DNA from: Bacteroides cellulosilyticus DSM 14838
Lineage (GTDB): Bacteria; Bacteroidota; Bacteroidia; Bacteroidales; Bacteroidaceae
Reading direction: 5' to 3'
Length of the DNA stretch: 64,000 bases
Assembly (NCBI RefSeq): GCF_000158035.1
Contig: NZ_EQ973490.1
Coordinates: 2,020,278 to 2,084,277, forward strand
Positions 9,058 to 18,530 of the stretch are shown piece after piece. The notes under the pieces were generated by a model, which did not search any database, was not told the origin of the DNA, and saw only the letters and a program-made list of their open reading frames with translations. Position 1 is the first letter of the stretch. Each line of letters starts with the position of its first letter. Made by a program: the position numbers and the translations under genes.

Positions 9058-12000
9058 ATGAAAAATTATTTATTGACGTTGATTGGATTGCTATTCGCAA
9101 TCGGATTGTCTGCACAGACAGTGAAAGTTACTGGTACAGTTTTGGATGAAGGTAGGCAGCCTTTATTGGGTGTAAGTATTTTTGTGCAATCCAATAGAGC
9201 TCATGGAACTGTAACGGAATTAAATGGTAGGTTTACCATTGATGTAGCGGTAGGAGAGAAGTTGGTTTTCTCTTATATGGGATTTGTGAATAAAACTGTG
9301 CTTATAAACAAAGCTGAACATGATTTGCTTGTCATTATGGAAGAAGATAAGCAGGCTTTGGATGAAGTAGTGGTTATTGGATACGGTACGGCGAAAAAGA
9401 AAGATATAACAGGTGCTATATCTTCCGTATCGGCAGATAAACTGAAGGAAACTCCGGCAGTCAGTCTGAATCAGGCTCTTCAAGGCAAAAGTGCAGGTGT
9501 ACAAGTGCAGTTAAGTGATAATTCTCCCGGTGGAGGTGTCAGTGTGCTTATTCGTGGAAAAGGTTCTATTAATCAGTCAAATGATCCGATTTATGTAGTT
9601 GATGGTATCATTATGGAAGGTACTTTGAATAATATCAATGTCAATGATATTGCCTCTATTGATATTCTGAAGGATGCATCTGCTGCAGCTATTTATGGTT
9701 CAAGAGCAGCCAATGGAGTAGTGATTGTGACAACAAAAAAGGGCGAAGAAGGAAAGGCAAGAGTGTCATTCAGTGCCCGGACCTCATTTCAGTCTCCCTC
9801 CAACTTGCCTAAAATGTTAACGGCACAGGAATTGGCTGAAATCCGTATTGAGGGGAATGTAAACTCACAAATGGATGCAAAATTCTTGGCAAATCCACAA
9901 ATGAGCATAGAAGAATACCGCAGTGAGTTTAATGCCTTGAAGCAACAGTATGCCAAGGAATTACCCACATCTATGTTTTCGGATGTTGAAAGACAAACTT
10001 TACTTGCCGGTGAAACGTATGACTGGTATGATCAAATATCACAAACTGGTGTGGTTCAGGATTATACGGTTTCATTGTCTGGTGGTACAAATAAAACGAA
10101 TTATTATATCAGCGCTAATTATTATGATCAGAAGGGTATTATTCAGGGAACAGGACATAGGCGTTTTAGTTTTCGTGTAAATCTGGAACAGCAAATAAAG
10201 TCTTGGCTAAAAGTAGGGGTTAATTCAAGCTATTATGATGGCGCAACTACTTATGGAGGAGCTAATATTGGAAATGGATTAGGTGCAAATCCGATGTACC
10301 CGTTTGAGATAGATGGTAAAGCGCCTTTGGAGTTACCTTACTATACGAATCCCGGACAAAGTAATCCGGTCTTATCCAAACAGATAGATAATGATGCAAA
10401 GTCCAACCGTTTTTCTATGAATGCATATTTAAAGATAGATATTACAAAAGATTTATTTTTAAAGAGTAGCGTGTCTTTGGATCAGGTGAATAATTTTTCT
10501 GGATATTTCGCTCCTTCAAACATAAAACAGGGGCAAAGCGTGAAAGGTGAAGCACAAATAAAGAATAACAGATGGACTGACGTTATGCAGGAAAATTCAC
10601 TGAACTATTCTAAGTTGTTCCAAGAGGTACATAGGGTGAATGTGATGTTGGGCAACACTGTTCAGGTAAATAATTATTTTGGTAATACGCAATATGGGAA
10701 TGGGTTCGCTACGAATGTAATGGGATATAATAATATCAGTTCGGCATCTGAATTTCCGGCGGGAAAGCAATCTTCCAGTAAAACCAGATGGGCCTTGGCT
10801 TCTTTTATCGGTCGATTGAATTATGCTTATAAGGATAATTATATTTTTACTTTTACAGGACGTTATGATGGTAATTCCCGCTATGCTGAGGGACATAAAT
10901 GGGGCTTTTTCCCGTCAGTAGCCGGTGCTTGGCGTATTTCCGGAGAAAGGTTTATGGAAAAGGCGCATTGGCTTGATGATCTGAAATTACGTTTTGGTTG
11001 GGGACAACTGGGTAATAGTAATGTAGCGCTTTATTCATCGTTTACTAAATTATCCCCCGGAATCACAGTCGATTACCAAGGAAATTCGGTAAATACCATC
11101 CAAAATTCAGATCAGTTTATGGGTAATAAGGATTTGCGTTGGGAACGTCAGGAACAGATCAATGCAGGGGTTGATTTAGCGGCTTTTAATAACCGTTTGC
11201 GTTTTACTCTGGATGTGTATAAGAAAAACAGTAAGGATTTGGTTTTGCAAACTCCTTTACCGGTGACTACCGGTTATCTGAACATTTATTCTAATGTGGG
11301 TGAATTGGAAAACAAAGGTATCGAAATTTCTTTGGGAGGACGAATCATTGCTACCAAGGACTTTTCCTGGGATTTGGATGTAAATTGGGCAACTAACAAA
11401 AATAAATTGAAGTCCTTGTATGGAGGTATCAAGGAAAGGATGAACGACGCATCTAATCCATTAAATGCCGGTTGGTGGGTAGGAAAGCCTCTGGGTACGA
11501 TATATACCTATCGATATGAAGGTATTTGGCAATGGGATGATGATAGGGTTCTAATGGATAAAATGAAAGATGGTCGCGAAGGTGGTGATACTTATTATCC
11601 TGGTGAAAACAAAATTGCTGATTTGGACGGAGATGGACAGATAACAACTAATGATAGGGAAATTGTTGGTTATACTGATCCGAAGGGGTATGGAGGGATA
11701 TCCACTACTTTGAATTATAAGAATTGGACTTTGAATGTAATATTCAATTATGTGTATGGTAATGATGTTTTCAACAGATCTTATCATGAATATACGCTGG
11801 GTGCAGGCTATGGAACTCTGAACATGTTCAATGATGAACTGAATCGTTGGAGTGTTAATAATACAAGTGGTTCCATACCGAGAGCTCATTCCAATAATCT
11901 GGATAGAATGTTGATATCCAGTAGAGTTATGCAGGATGGTTCTTACCTGCGTATGAAGAATGTGACATTGAACTATCAGTTCCCTCTGAAGTGGATTAAC

Positions 12001-12159
12001 AAGGTGGGATTGAGTAATCTGAATCTTTATGTTTCAGGAGAGAATTTGCTGACATGGACAGGGTTTAAGGGAGCCGATCCGGAATCCGTAGGTACGGGTT
12101 ATGATGAGACTTATCCGAACGCACGTTCTTTCACTTTGGGATTAAATGTTAGTTTTTAA
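9058..12159 (+). CDS. SusC-like TonB-dependent outer-membrane transporter
   Basis: A 1033-residue SusC/RagA family protein that imports oligosaccharides across the outer membrane together with its SusD partner. After the signal peptide (ending LSAQ) come a carboxypeptidase-regulatory-like domain (VKVTGTVLDEGRQPLLGVSI), the TonB box region (LDEVVVIGYGTAKKKD), the plug (ISSVSADKLKETPAVSLN..., GAAIYGSRAANGVVIVTTK type motif) and a 22-stranded barrel ending FTLGLNVSF. I chose ATG 9058, not the upstream TTG at 9046, because it starts the signal peptide. SusD follows at 26 nt. Confidence 0.97.
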   Translation: MKNYLLTLIGLLFAIGLSAQTVKVTGTVLDEGRQPLLGVSIFVQSNRAHGTVTELNGRFTIDVAVGEKLVFSYMGFVNKTVLINKAEHDLLVIMEEDKQALDEVVVIGYGTAKKKDITGAISSVSADKLKETPAVSLNQALQGKSAGVQVQLSDNSPGGGVSVLIRGKGSINQSNDPIYVVDGIIMEGTLNNINVNDIASIDILKDASAAAIYGSRAANGVVIVTTKKGEEGKARVSFSARTSFQSPSNLPKMLTAQELAEIRIEGNVNSQMDAKFLANPQMSIEEYRSEFNALKQQYAKELPTSMFSDVERQTLLAGETYDWYDQISQTGVVQDYTVSLSGGTNKTNYYISANYYDQKGIIQGTGHRRFSFRVNLEQQIKSWLKVGVNSSYYDGATTYGGANIGNGLGANPMYPFEIDGKAPLELPYYTNPGQSNPVLSKQIDNDAKSNRFSMNAYLKIDITKDLFLKSSVSLDQVNNFSGYFAPSNIKQGQSVKGEAQIKNNRWTDVMQENSLNYSKLFQEVHRVNVMLGNTVQVNNYFGNTQYGNGFATNVMGYNNISSASEFPAGKQSSSKTRWALASFIGRLNYAYKDNYIFTFTGRYDGNSRYAEGHKWGFFPSVAGAWRISGERFMEKAHWLDDLKLRFGWGQLGNSNVALYSSFTKLSPGITVDYQGNSVNTIQNSDQFMGNKDLRWERQEQINAGVDLAAFNNRLRFTLDVYKKNSKDLVLQTPLPVTTGYLNIYSNVGELENKGIEISLGGRIIATKDFSWDLDVNWATNKNKLKSLYGGIKERMNDASNPLNAGWWVGKPLGTIYTYRYEGIWQWDDDRVLMDKMKDGREGGDTYYPGENKIADLDGDGQITTNDREIVGYTDPKGYGGISTTLNYKNWTLNVIFNYVYGNDVFNRSYHEYTLGAGYGTLNMFNDELNRWSVNNTSGSIPRAHSNNLDRMLISSRVMQDGSYLRMKNVTLNYQFPLKWINKVGLSNLNLYVSGENLLTWTGFKGADPESVGTGYDETYPNARSFTLGLNVSF

Positions 12160-12184
12160 GGTTGTACAAATAAAAATACGAAGT

Positions 12185-13666
12185 ATGAAAAAGATATATA
12201 TATATGCATTGGCTGGAGTTTTAGCTTTATCTTCATGCGATGAGTTTTTAAGAGAGGAACCGGAAGATTTCATGTCTGCTGAATCTGAAGACGTAGATGA
12301 GGCATTGATTGAGGCAGAAATACAGGGAGCTTATAAGTCTACTTTGTGGTTTAAAAATGGACGTCAGGGGTTTATTGGGATAACCGGTACGGATGAGGCC
12401 AGAGGAAAAACGGTGGAAGTTAACTATTGGGCTGAACAAGGAGCGATAGACCGCTACAACACGTCATTGAATGCTGACAATTGGTTGACGAAATGGTTGT
12501 GGGACTCCGGTTATTTCGGTATATCACGTTCCAATACAGCAATTAATGCTGTACGTAACTATACAGGCAGTACGGAGGAATGGAGGCTTAGTAAAGAAGC
12601 TGAGGCGCGCTTTGTCCGTGCATTCGATTATTTTATGTTGGTACAGAACTTTGGTGGTGTTCCCTTGATTACTGAGGAAACGGTTCTTTCTGCCACTCCT
12701 AATTATCCACGGATTGATAAGGCTGAAATTTATAAATATATAATCCAGGACTTAGAATTTTGCGAATCACACCTAAAGACAGATTATCGTGCAGGACGAC
12801 CTACGGTTGGTGCAGCCAAGGCTATGCTGATGAAAGTTTATATGTATGCACCGGAGTCTACCGGCATACGGAGTTATTCTGAAGCAAAACGCCTTTTTGA
12901 GGAAATAGAAGGTTTAGGCGTATATTCTTTGCAACCGTCTTATGCCGATTTATTTAAGCCGGAATTTGAGAATGGTGTGGAATCTGTTTATGAGTTTCAG
13001 TTTGAATATCCGGATGAGCAAAATCAATTTCAATATTTTTGTGGAAGCAGAGCTCTCGACCAGTTTACAGAGGGAGGTGGATTTGGTATATTTCTGCCGA
13101 GTGAGAGGTACTTGGGGTTGTTTGATGATACGGATGAACGGTTTGATGCCAGTGTCCGGACTAAGTTCTATGATAAGAATGGCAATTTGCTGACCTCGGC
13201 GGCCGATCCGGAATATATAGCTCCTCATTGCAAGAAATATGAAGATTATGATCGTGTAATGGATGCCGGAGCCAGCTCGAAAAATATCTATTTTATCCGC
13301 TATGCTGATCTAATCCTGTTATATGCAGAATGTCTTTTGGCGGAGAATGACTTGGCTGGTGCAAAGCAGCAAGTTATCCGTGTCCGTAATCGTGCAAAGG
13401 TTTCCACTCCGATTACAGCCTCAAATAATACAGAAATGCTCGACTTCATTTATGAGGAACGCATGCGTGAATTGGGGATGGAAGGTTGGAGAAGAATGGA
13501 CTTGATACGTCGTGGAGCAGATTATTTTGCTGCGCAAGTTGATAAGTATAATCCGTTTGCGAAGGGAAATGTACAGCCATATCATGCTTTTTATCCAATT
13601 CCAACGAATGAAATTAATATGAATGACGGAATAGGGGCGGAAGATCAGAATGAAGGATATAAATGA
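12185..13666 (+). CDS. SusD/RagB family glycan-binding lipoprotein
   Basis: A 493-residue outer-membrane lipoprotein that caps SusC and captures glycan. A lipoprotein signal (LALSSC, lipidated Cys18) is followed by acidic residues, DEFLREEPEDF, the usual export pattern for surface lipoproteins in Bacteroidota. Then come TPR-like SusD segments (RFVRAFDYFMLVQNFGGVPL) and a C-terminal RMRELGMEGWRRMDLIRRG typical of the family. ATG 12185 is chosen because it begins the signal peptide; an earlier ATG at 12146 overlaps susC and adds 13 unlikely residues. Confidence 0.97.
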   Translation: MKKIYIYALAGVLALSSCDEFLREEPEDFMSAESEDVDEALIEAEIQGAYKSTLWFKNGRQGFIGITGTDEARGKTVEVNYWAEQGAIDRYNTSLNADNWLTKWLWDSGYFGISRSNTAINAVRNYTGSTEEWRLSKEAEARFVRAFDYFMLVQNFGGVPLITEETVLSATPNYPRIDKAEIYKYIIQDLEFCESHLKTDYRAGRPTVGAAKAMLMKVYMYAPESTGIRSYSEAKRLFEEIEGLGVYSLQPSYADLFKPEFENGVESVYEFQFEYPDEQNQFQYFCGSRALDQFTEGGGFGIFLPSERYLGLFDDTDERFDASVRTKFYDKNGNLLTSAADPEYIAPHCKKYEDYDRVMDAGASSKNIYFIRYADLILLYAECLLAENDLAGAKQQVIRVRNRAKVSTPITASNNTEMLDFIYEERMRELGMEGWRRMDLIRRGADYFAAQVDKYNPFAKGNVQPYHAFYPIPTNEINMNDGIGAEDQNEGYK

Positions 13667-13679
13667 AAAAAGTACAACT

Positions 13680-16613
13680 ATGAATAAACTGTTGTTAGGA
13701 TTGATTTTTACAATACTTTTGTGCGCAAGCTGTACCAATAGGGGGATGGTTGCTATAGATAATGGTATTGTAAAGCTGGAATTTGATTTGAAGCAGGGAA
13801 CTTATAAAGGAATTGATGTGGAAACAGGACAAACCTGTATTTACGATGCCTCTTGGCGCGTGAATGATTTTCTTTCTACGGATGCAGACTCCATCTATTA
13901 TCAGATAGAGGCAATTCAGGATTCGTTGGGAAAAGGTCAATCTATACAGGTTGTTTCAGTAAAGAAAGGACAACCGGACTTGGTTTTTAATTTTAATTTG
14001 TATGATCAGGAACCCTTTGTCATAATGTATGGTGGTATCCGTAACGGAACCTCAGAAGGTATACAGATTAAAGAAATATCGCCGGTTGCAAACGCCCGTT
14101 TGTTTTACGGAGCGGATATCTCTAAAAATTTCAAGCTTATAGACGGTGAAGGTGGAGGTTGCCCGACTTATATTCGTGAAACTCCTTCTTTGTTGTCACA
14201 AAACAACATGATACTTCATTTCGGAACTGACGATGACTTTCATACTTTGGTGGGTGGAGGTGCTTCTTATGGAGAGTTTGCCAAGTATGCCTTAATAGGA
14301 GAAAAAGAACAAAGGAAGGCTGACTTGAAGGAACATCCGGTAGAAGACTTGCAGTTGGTTTCTTATATCGATGTAGGAGAAGAGGCTGTTGGCACGGACA
14401 CTGTTCAGCCGTATATTACACTTTCTTCCGGTGCTCCTTATAAGTTTGAGGGAAACATAGCCTACAAAGAGGCAAGGACTGTAGTATGGGCGGACAGGGA
14501 AATAGGCGTTAAGCTGCATAATCTGGATAAAGATAAATCCTACATTGTAGGCTTGTCGTGGTGTGATGATGCGGACAGACGAAAACAGACGGTACATCTC
14601 AAATATGGTGATAAGGAGATAACTTGTATTGAAGATTGTCGGCTGCCTTCTTTGGCAAAAGGAGAGAATGCCCAAATCATTTATTTTGAGATTCCGGCAG
14701 CGGCCAATGAACTGGAACCGCAATTATTGGTGAAACAGGCTGGTGGTGATAATGTTGTGATCAGTGAAGTACTTATTTATGAAGGGAAACTTCCGGAAGA
14801 ACGCTTGAATAAGCCTGAAACGGTTGAAATTCCTGCGGCTGATTTTACCAGGTGCACCCTGAATTTATATGCATCAGATGTTATAGGTAAACTTGTGGAT
14901 GCAAAGTCAGGATATATGACGGAGAAGGACCGGTTCTACTTGGATTTTGTAACTGCCAATCCAATTTATTCTGCTGAAAAGTATGCGCAGACTTTACGGA
15001 TCTTACAGCAAATAAATTTGAATTACTACTATTTTCCGACAATTTGTATGTGGTATGCCATGATGCCTATTTATGGTGGAAATATTGTCATGGGGACAAA
15101 TGATACTGTTGGAGCCGTAGAAGAAATGAAACGTGTAAAACTGAGTGGATTCTTAAAATATACTACCATGGGTATTCGTCTTGTACCCGATTGTTATGAT
15201 GAAAACAATGAGAATGGTTGGTGGGATGATGAGCACTGGCGTTTACGTGGGAGCGGACCGCAGGGAGAAAGTATGAAGTTGAAATCAGGTCATTACCGTG
15301 CCCCTTATGATACTTCCAGGAAATGGGCACAAGCTATTTTGGATTTGGGCGGCTTGCCATTTACCTACTTTCAAACGGCGGTTCGCTCGAAAGATTATGC
15401 GGAAGCTTATCCGCAACATATGCTTTTTAATGAATCTTTTCATGAGATTGATACCTTCGACTGGCTGAATAAAAATTATACGACTTATGATTTTACTGAC
15501 ATCGGTTTCTTGGCACACATGCGTGATGTATATCACAATTTGAACGACGCAGGTATCGTCGGTATGATGTTTGATTATCCATATACGGGGTGGCCAGTTT
15601 ATGGCGGGATGGATGACAAATATAGTACAGCAGCCGGTGCTTATCGTACGATTTTTAAATTGGCTTCAGAAGGGTTGGGCAACAAAGCATATATCCACGA
15701 ACGTAATTTGAAGTATGGCTCTGATATTGCATTGGGGTATGTGGCTTCCCAGCGTACCTGGGGAGATACAGATGTCATTACTCCGGAGATGGTAGCTCGA
15801 AGTGGATTACGATGGTATAAAAACCGTGTTGTGGTAAATTATGATATGGATGCAAAGAACTTGTTGAAGGCACAACCGGCAGATTCGGAAGATGGAATAA
15901 ATAAATTGTTGACTATGTCTTATGTGACGGCTTCCCGTTTGCTCTTGGCCAATAGTTTCGGTACATTGGATGCTGAGCACGTATATAAGCTGTCGCGTAT
16001 TTATCCTTTCCATCAGTTTGCAAGGAGTGCCCGCCCTTTGGATGCTTTCACTACTGACTATCCAAGAGTTTATGGCATGAAGCTTACAGATAAATGGAGT
16101 TCGTTGACATTCTTCAATGAAGATGAAGAACATCCTCAAAAGATCAGCATTAAGCTTTCGGGGATAGAAGGACGTGGAGGAGCCGGTTTACATCCCGACA
16201 AGCAATATTATATTTATGATTTCTGGAATGATAAACTGATTGGAACTTTCGGTGGTAATGAAACCCTGGAACAAGAGTTGCGCAAAGGGGAGGCAAGACA
16301 AATGGCTGTTCGTGAAGTGGAAAGTAATCCGCAAGTTTTGTCTACAGACAGACATTTACTGCAAGGACTCCTGGAATTGTCCGAAGTTTTTTGGAATGAA
16401 GAAACGAAGGAATTGACCGGCTATGCTGAGCTGGTGGAGGGTGAATCGATGCATATTACCATAGCAACGAACGGTTGGCAACCCCAGCATTGCACTGTGG
16501 CTGATAATGAAGTGGCATGTTCTTTGGAAAACAATTCTGAGAATCTTGTAAAACTTGTTTTGAAGAGTACGCATGGAGGAAAAGTATCTTGGAAATTCTC
16601 TTTTAAGAAATAG
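13680..16613 (+). CDS. Large secreted lipoprotein resembling clan GH-D glycoside hydrolases, family uncertain
   Basis: A 977-residue protein with an N-terminal lipoprotein-type signal (LLCASC, Cys18). The N-terminal ~250 residues form a beta-rich domain like the supersandwich of GH36-type enzymes. A middle region (about 250-400) looks like a carbohydrate-binding insert. From about 400 on there is a TIM-barrel-like region with YYYFPTICMWYAM and GIVGMMFDYPYTGW, where Asp632 is placed like the clan GH-D nucleophile. I cannot name the family from memory. Its position between SusD (14 nt) and GH97 (45 nt) supports a role in breaking down the imported glycan. I start it at ATG 13680, because upstream residues from 13650 overlap susD and precede the signal peptide. 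Confidence 0.75.
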   Translation: MNKLLLGLIFTILLCASCTNRGMVAIDNGIVKLEFDLKQGTYKGIDVETGQTCIYDASWRVNDFLSTDADSIYYQIEAIQDSLGKGQSIQVVSVKKGQPDLVFNFNLYDQEPFVIMYGGIRNGTSEGIQIKEISPVANARLFYGADISKNFKLIDGEGGGCPTYIRETPSLLSQNNMILHFGTDDDFHTLVGGGASYGEFAKYALIGEKEQRKADLKEHPVEDLQLVSYIDVGEEAVGTDTVQPYITLSSGAPYKFEGNIAYKEARTVVWADREIGVKLHNLDKDKSYIVGLSWCDDADRRKQTVHLKYGDKEITCIEDCRLPSLAKGENAQIIYFEIPAAANELEPQLLVKQAGGDNVVISEVLIYEGKLPEERLNKPETVEIPAADFTRCTLNLYASDVIGKLVDAKSGYMTEKDRFYLDFVTANPIYSAEKYAQTLRILQQINLNYYYFPTICMWYAMMPIYGGNIVMGTNDTVGAVEEMKRVKLSGFLKYTTMGIRLVPDCYDENNENGWWDDEHWRLRGSGPQGESMKLKSGHYRAPYDTSRKWAQAILDLGGLPFTYFQTAVRSKDYAEAYPQHMLFNESFHEIDTFDWLNKNYTTYDFTDIGFLAHMRDVYHNLNDAGIVGMMFDYPYTGWPVYGGMDDKYSTAAGAYRTIFKLASEGLGNKAYIHERNLKYGSDIALGYVASQRTWGDTDVITPEMVARSGLRWYKNRVVVNYDMDAKNLLKAQPADSEDGINKLLTMSYVTASRLLLANSFGTLDAEHVYKLSRIYPFHQFARSARPLDAFTTDYPRVYGMKLTDKWSSLTFFNEDEEHPQKISIKLSGIEGRGGAGLHPDKQYYIYDFWNDKLIGTFGGNETLEQELRKGEARQMAVREVESNPQVLSTDRHLLQGLLELSEVFWNEETKELTGYAELVEGESMHITIATNGWQPQHCTVADNEVACSLENNSENLVKLVLKSTHGGKVSWKFSFKK

Positions 16614-16658
16614 TTTGTAGAATTTATAAAGTATCTGATAAATTAAAAATACGAAAAA

Positions 16659-18518
16659 ATGAAATATACTGCAATTATATGGGGAGTATTGTTGTTCCTA
16701 TGTTCTGCTTGTGGACAGAAAACAGAAGTAACTTCGCCCGATGGCAGGAACAAACTGATGTTGATGTTGGATGAATCCGGTTCATTATATTATCAGATTT
16801 TTTCCGGTGGGAATGAAATTGTTCGCAGCTCGCTGATGGGGGTGGTTGCGGAGAATGGTAAATATTGTTTTGACAGTGGATTGGTGTATGTGGATCAAAC
16901 GGGATGGACTATCAATGAAACATATACTTTGCCCACGGGGAAACGCTCTGAATATGTGAATAAGTCAAATGAAAGAACGTTCGTCTATAAAAACGCCGCC
17001 GGGCAGTTATTGAAGGTCGTTTGCCGTGCTTATGATGACGGGGTTGCATTCCGTTACGAACTGGGCAATCAGGAGCCGGTAACCATTCGGCATGAACTGA
17101 CAGAGTGTACTTTGTCGGATGAAACCCATACTTGGATGATGGACTGGATTAAGGATTATGAGAATTTCTACCCGGAACGTGTACTTGATACTATTACGAG
17201 ACCTACAGAGTTTCTGTTTCCCGTCCTTACATTACAGGATAAGCAGTGGATGTTGATGACGGAAGCTGAAGTGTATTCCATGCCAGCCATGCACTTGTCA
17301 AAGGAACCAAAATCTGCTACATTTCATTATGTGTATGCACCTGAAGATTCGGCATTTGTGGCTGAACCTTCTTTTAAGACTTCATGGAAGACTTTTATTA
17401 TGGGCCAAAATATAGGTGATATTGTAGAATCCTCATTGGTTGAGAATCTGAATCCTTCTACAGATTTCTCTGATATGGATTGGATAAAGCCGGGAGTTGC
17501 GGCTTTCCCTTGGTGGGGGAATTATTTGGCAAACAGTTATATCGATACTCTAAAAATGTATGTTGACCTGGCAGCCGAGATGAAGTGGGAGTGGTTGGAA
17601 TTTGATGTTTCACTAATCAATACTCCGTTCCATTCTTCAAAGGAATGGGAGGATGTGACCTGGATACCGGAATTGACTGCTTATGCAAGGGAGAAAAACA
17701 TTCTTGTATATGGGTGGGATGAGATGAAGGTGTTGGACAATAAGGCGGGACGTGATTTTGTTTTCGACCGATATAAAGAAATGGGCTTGGATGGAATAAA
17801 GATTGATTATATCGATTCTGATTCAAAATATGCAATGATGTTCCGCGATACAGCTTGTGCTGAAGCTGCCAAACGTAAAATGATGGTGAGCTTTCATGGA
17901 GAGACTTTGCCGCGGGGACATCGCAGACGTTACCCTAATATCATGACTAATGAAGGAGTGCGAGGAGCTGAATATTATACCTTCAAGGGGGCCCAATCAC
18001 CTGATAGCCGCCATAATTGTACTTTACCTTTTACACGTAATGTGGTTGGATCTATGGACTACACTCCCGTGACCTTTACTATCCGTGATGAGAATCCGCG
18101 TACAACAACGTATGCTCATGAGTTGGCTTTGGCATTTGCCTTTGAATCCGGATGGATTTGTATGGCAGACAGGCCGGCCGCCTATTTGAATTCTCCAGCT
18201 CGTCCTTTGCTTGAAAAGATTGAGGCAGCTTGGGACCAGATTCATTTCATAGACGGTTTTCCGGGCGAATATTTCTGTGTGGCTCGATGCAAAGCGGGGA
18301 AATGGTTTGTTGCGGGAATTAACGGCGGACAAAAACGTAGAATTAAGGTTCCCTTGTCTTTTCTGGATAAAGGTCAACATACCATAACCTTATATGCTGA
18401 CAAGGAAGGGAATGAATTGCATGATGTACGCATTGAAACTTTCCCGGAAATAAGTGAGAAAGAGGTGCTGGAAATAGATGTGTTGCCTCATGGAGGCTTT
18501 GTACTGGATATTGATTAA
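16659..18518 (+). CDS. Glycoside hydrolase family 97, probably a retaining alpha-galactosidase-type member
   Basis: A 619-residue lipoprotein (signal LLFLCSAC) with the N-terminal beta-supersandwich (VTSPDGRNKLML, CRAYDDGVAFRYEL), a central (beta/alpha)8 barrel and a C-terminal all-beta domain. GH97 contains inverting alpha-glucosidases (SusB) and retaining alpha-galactosidases. The retaining group has an Asp nucleophile at the end of strand four. Here GIKIDYIDSDS supplies Asp383, and NIMTNEGVRG supplies Glu432 as acid/base. This points to the retaining, galactosidase-like branch, by inference. The calcium-linked TKGAQSPD-like and MDYTPVTF motifs are present. Confidence 0.92.
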   Translation: MKYTAIIWGVLLFLCSACGQKTEVTSPDGRNKLMLMLDESGSLYYQIFSGGNEIVRSSLMGVVAENGKYCFDSGLVYVDQTGWTINETYTLPTGKRSEYVNKSNERTFVYKNAAGQLLKVVCRAYDDGVAFRYELGNQEPVTIRHELTECTLSDETHTWMMDWIKDYENFYPERVLDTITRPTEFLFPVLTLQDKQWMLMTEAEVYSMPAMHLSKEPKSATFHYVYAPEDSAFVAEPSFKTSWKTFIMGQNIGDIVESSLVENLNPSTDFSDMDWIKPGVAAFPWWGNYLANSYIDTLKMYVDLAAEMKWEWLEFDVSLINTPFHSSKEWEDVTWIPELTAYAREKNILVYGWDEMKVLDNKAGRDFVFDRYKEMGLDGIKIDYIDSDSKYAMMFRDTACAEAAKRKMMVSFHGETLPRGHRRRYPNIMTNEGVRGAEYYTFKGAQSPDSRHNCTLPFTRNVVGSMDYTPVTFTIRDENPRTTTYAHELALAFAFESGWICMADRPAAYLNSPARPLLEKIEAAWDQIHFIDGFPGEYFCVARCKAGKWFVAGINGGQKRRIKVPLSFLDKGQHTITLYADKEGNELHDVRIETFPEISEKEVLEIDVLPHGGFVLDID

Positions 18519-18530
18519 AAAAACAACCAC

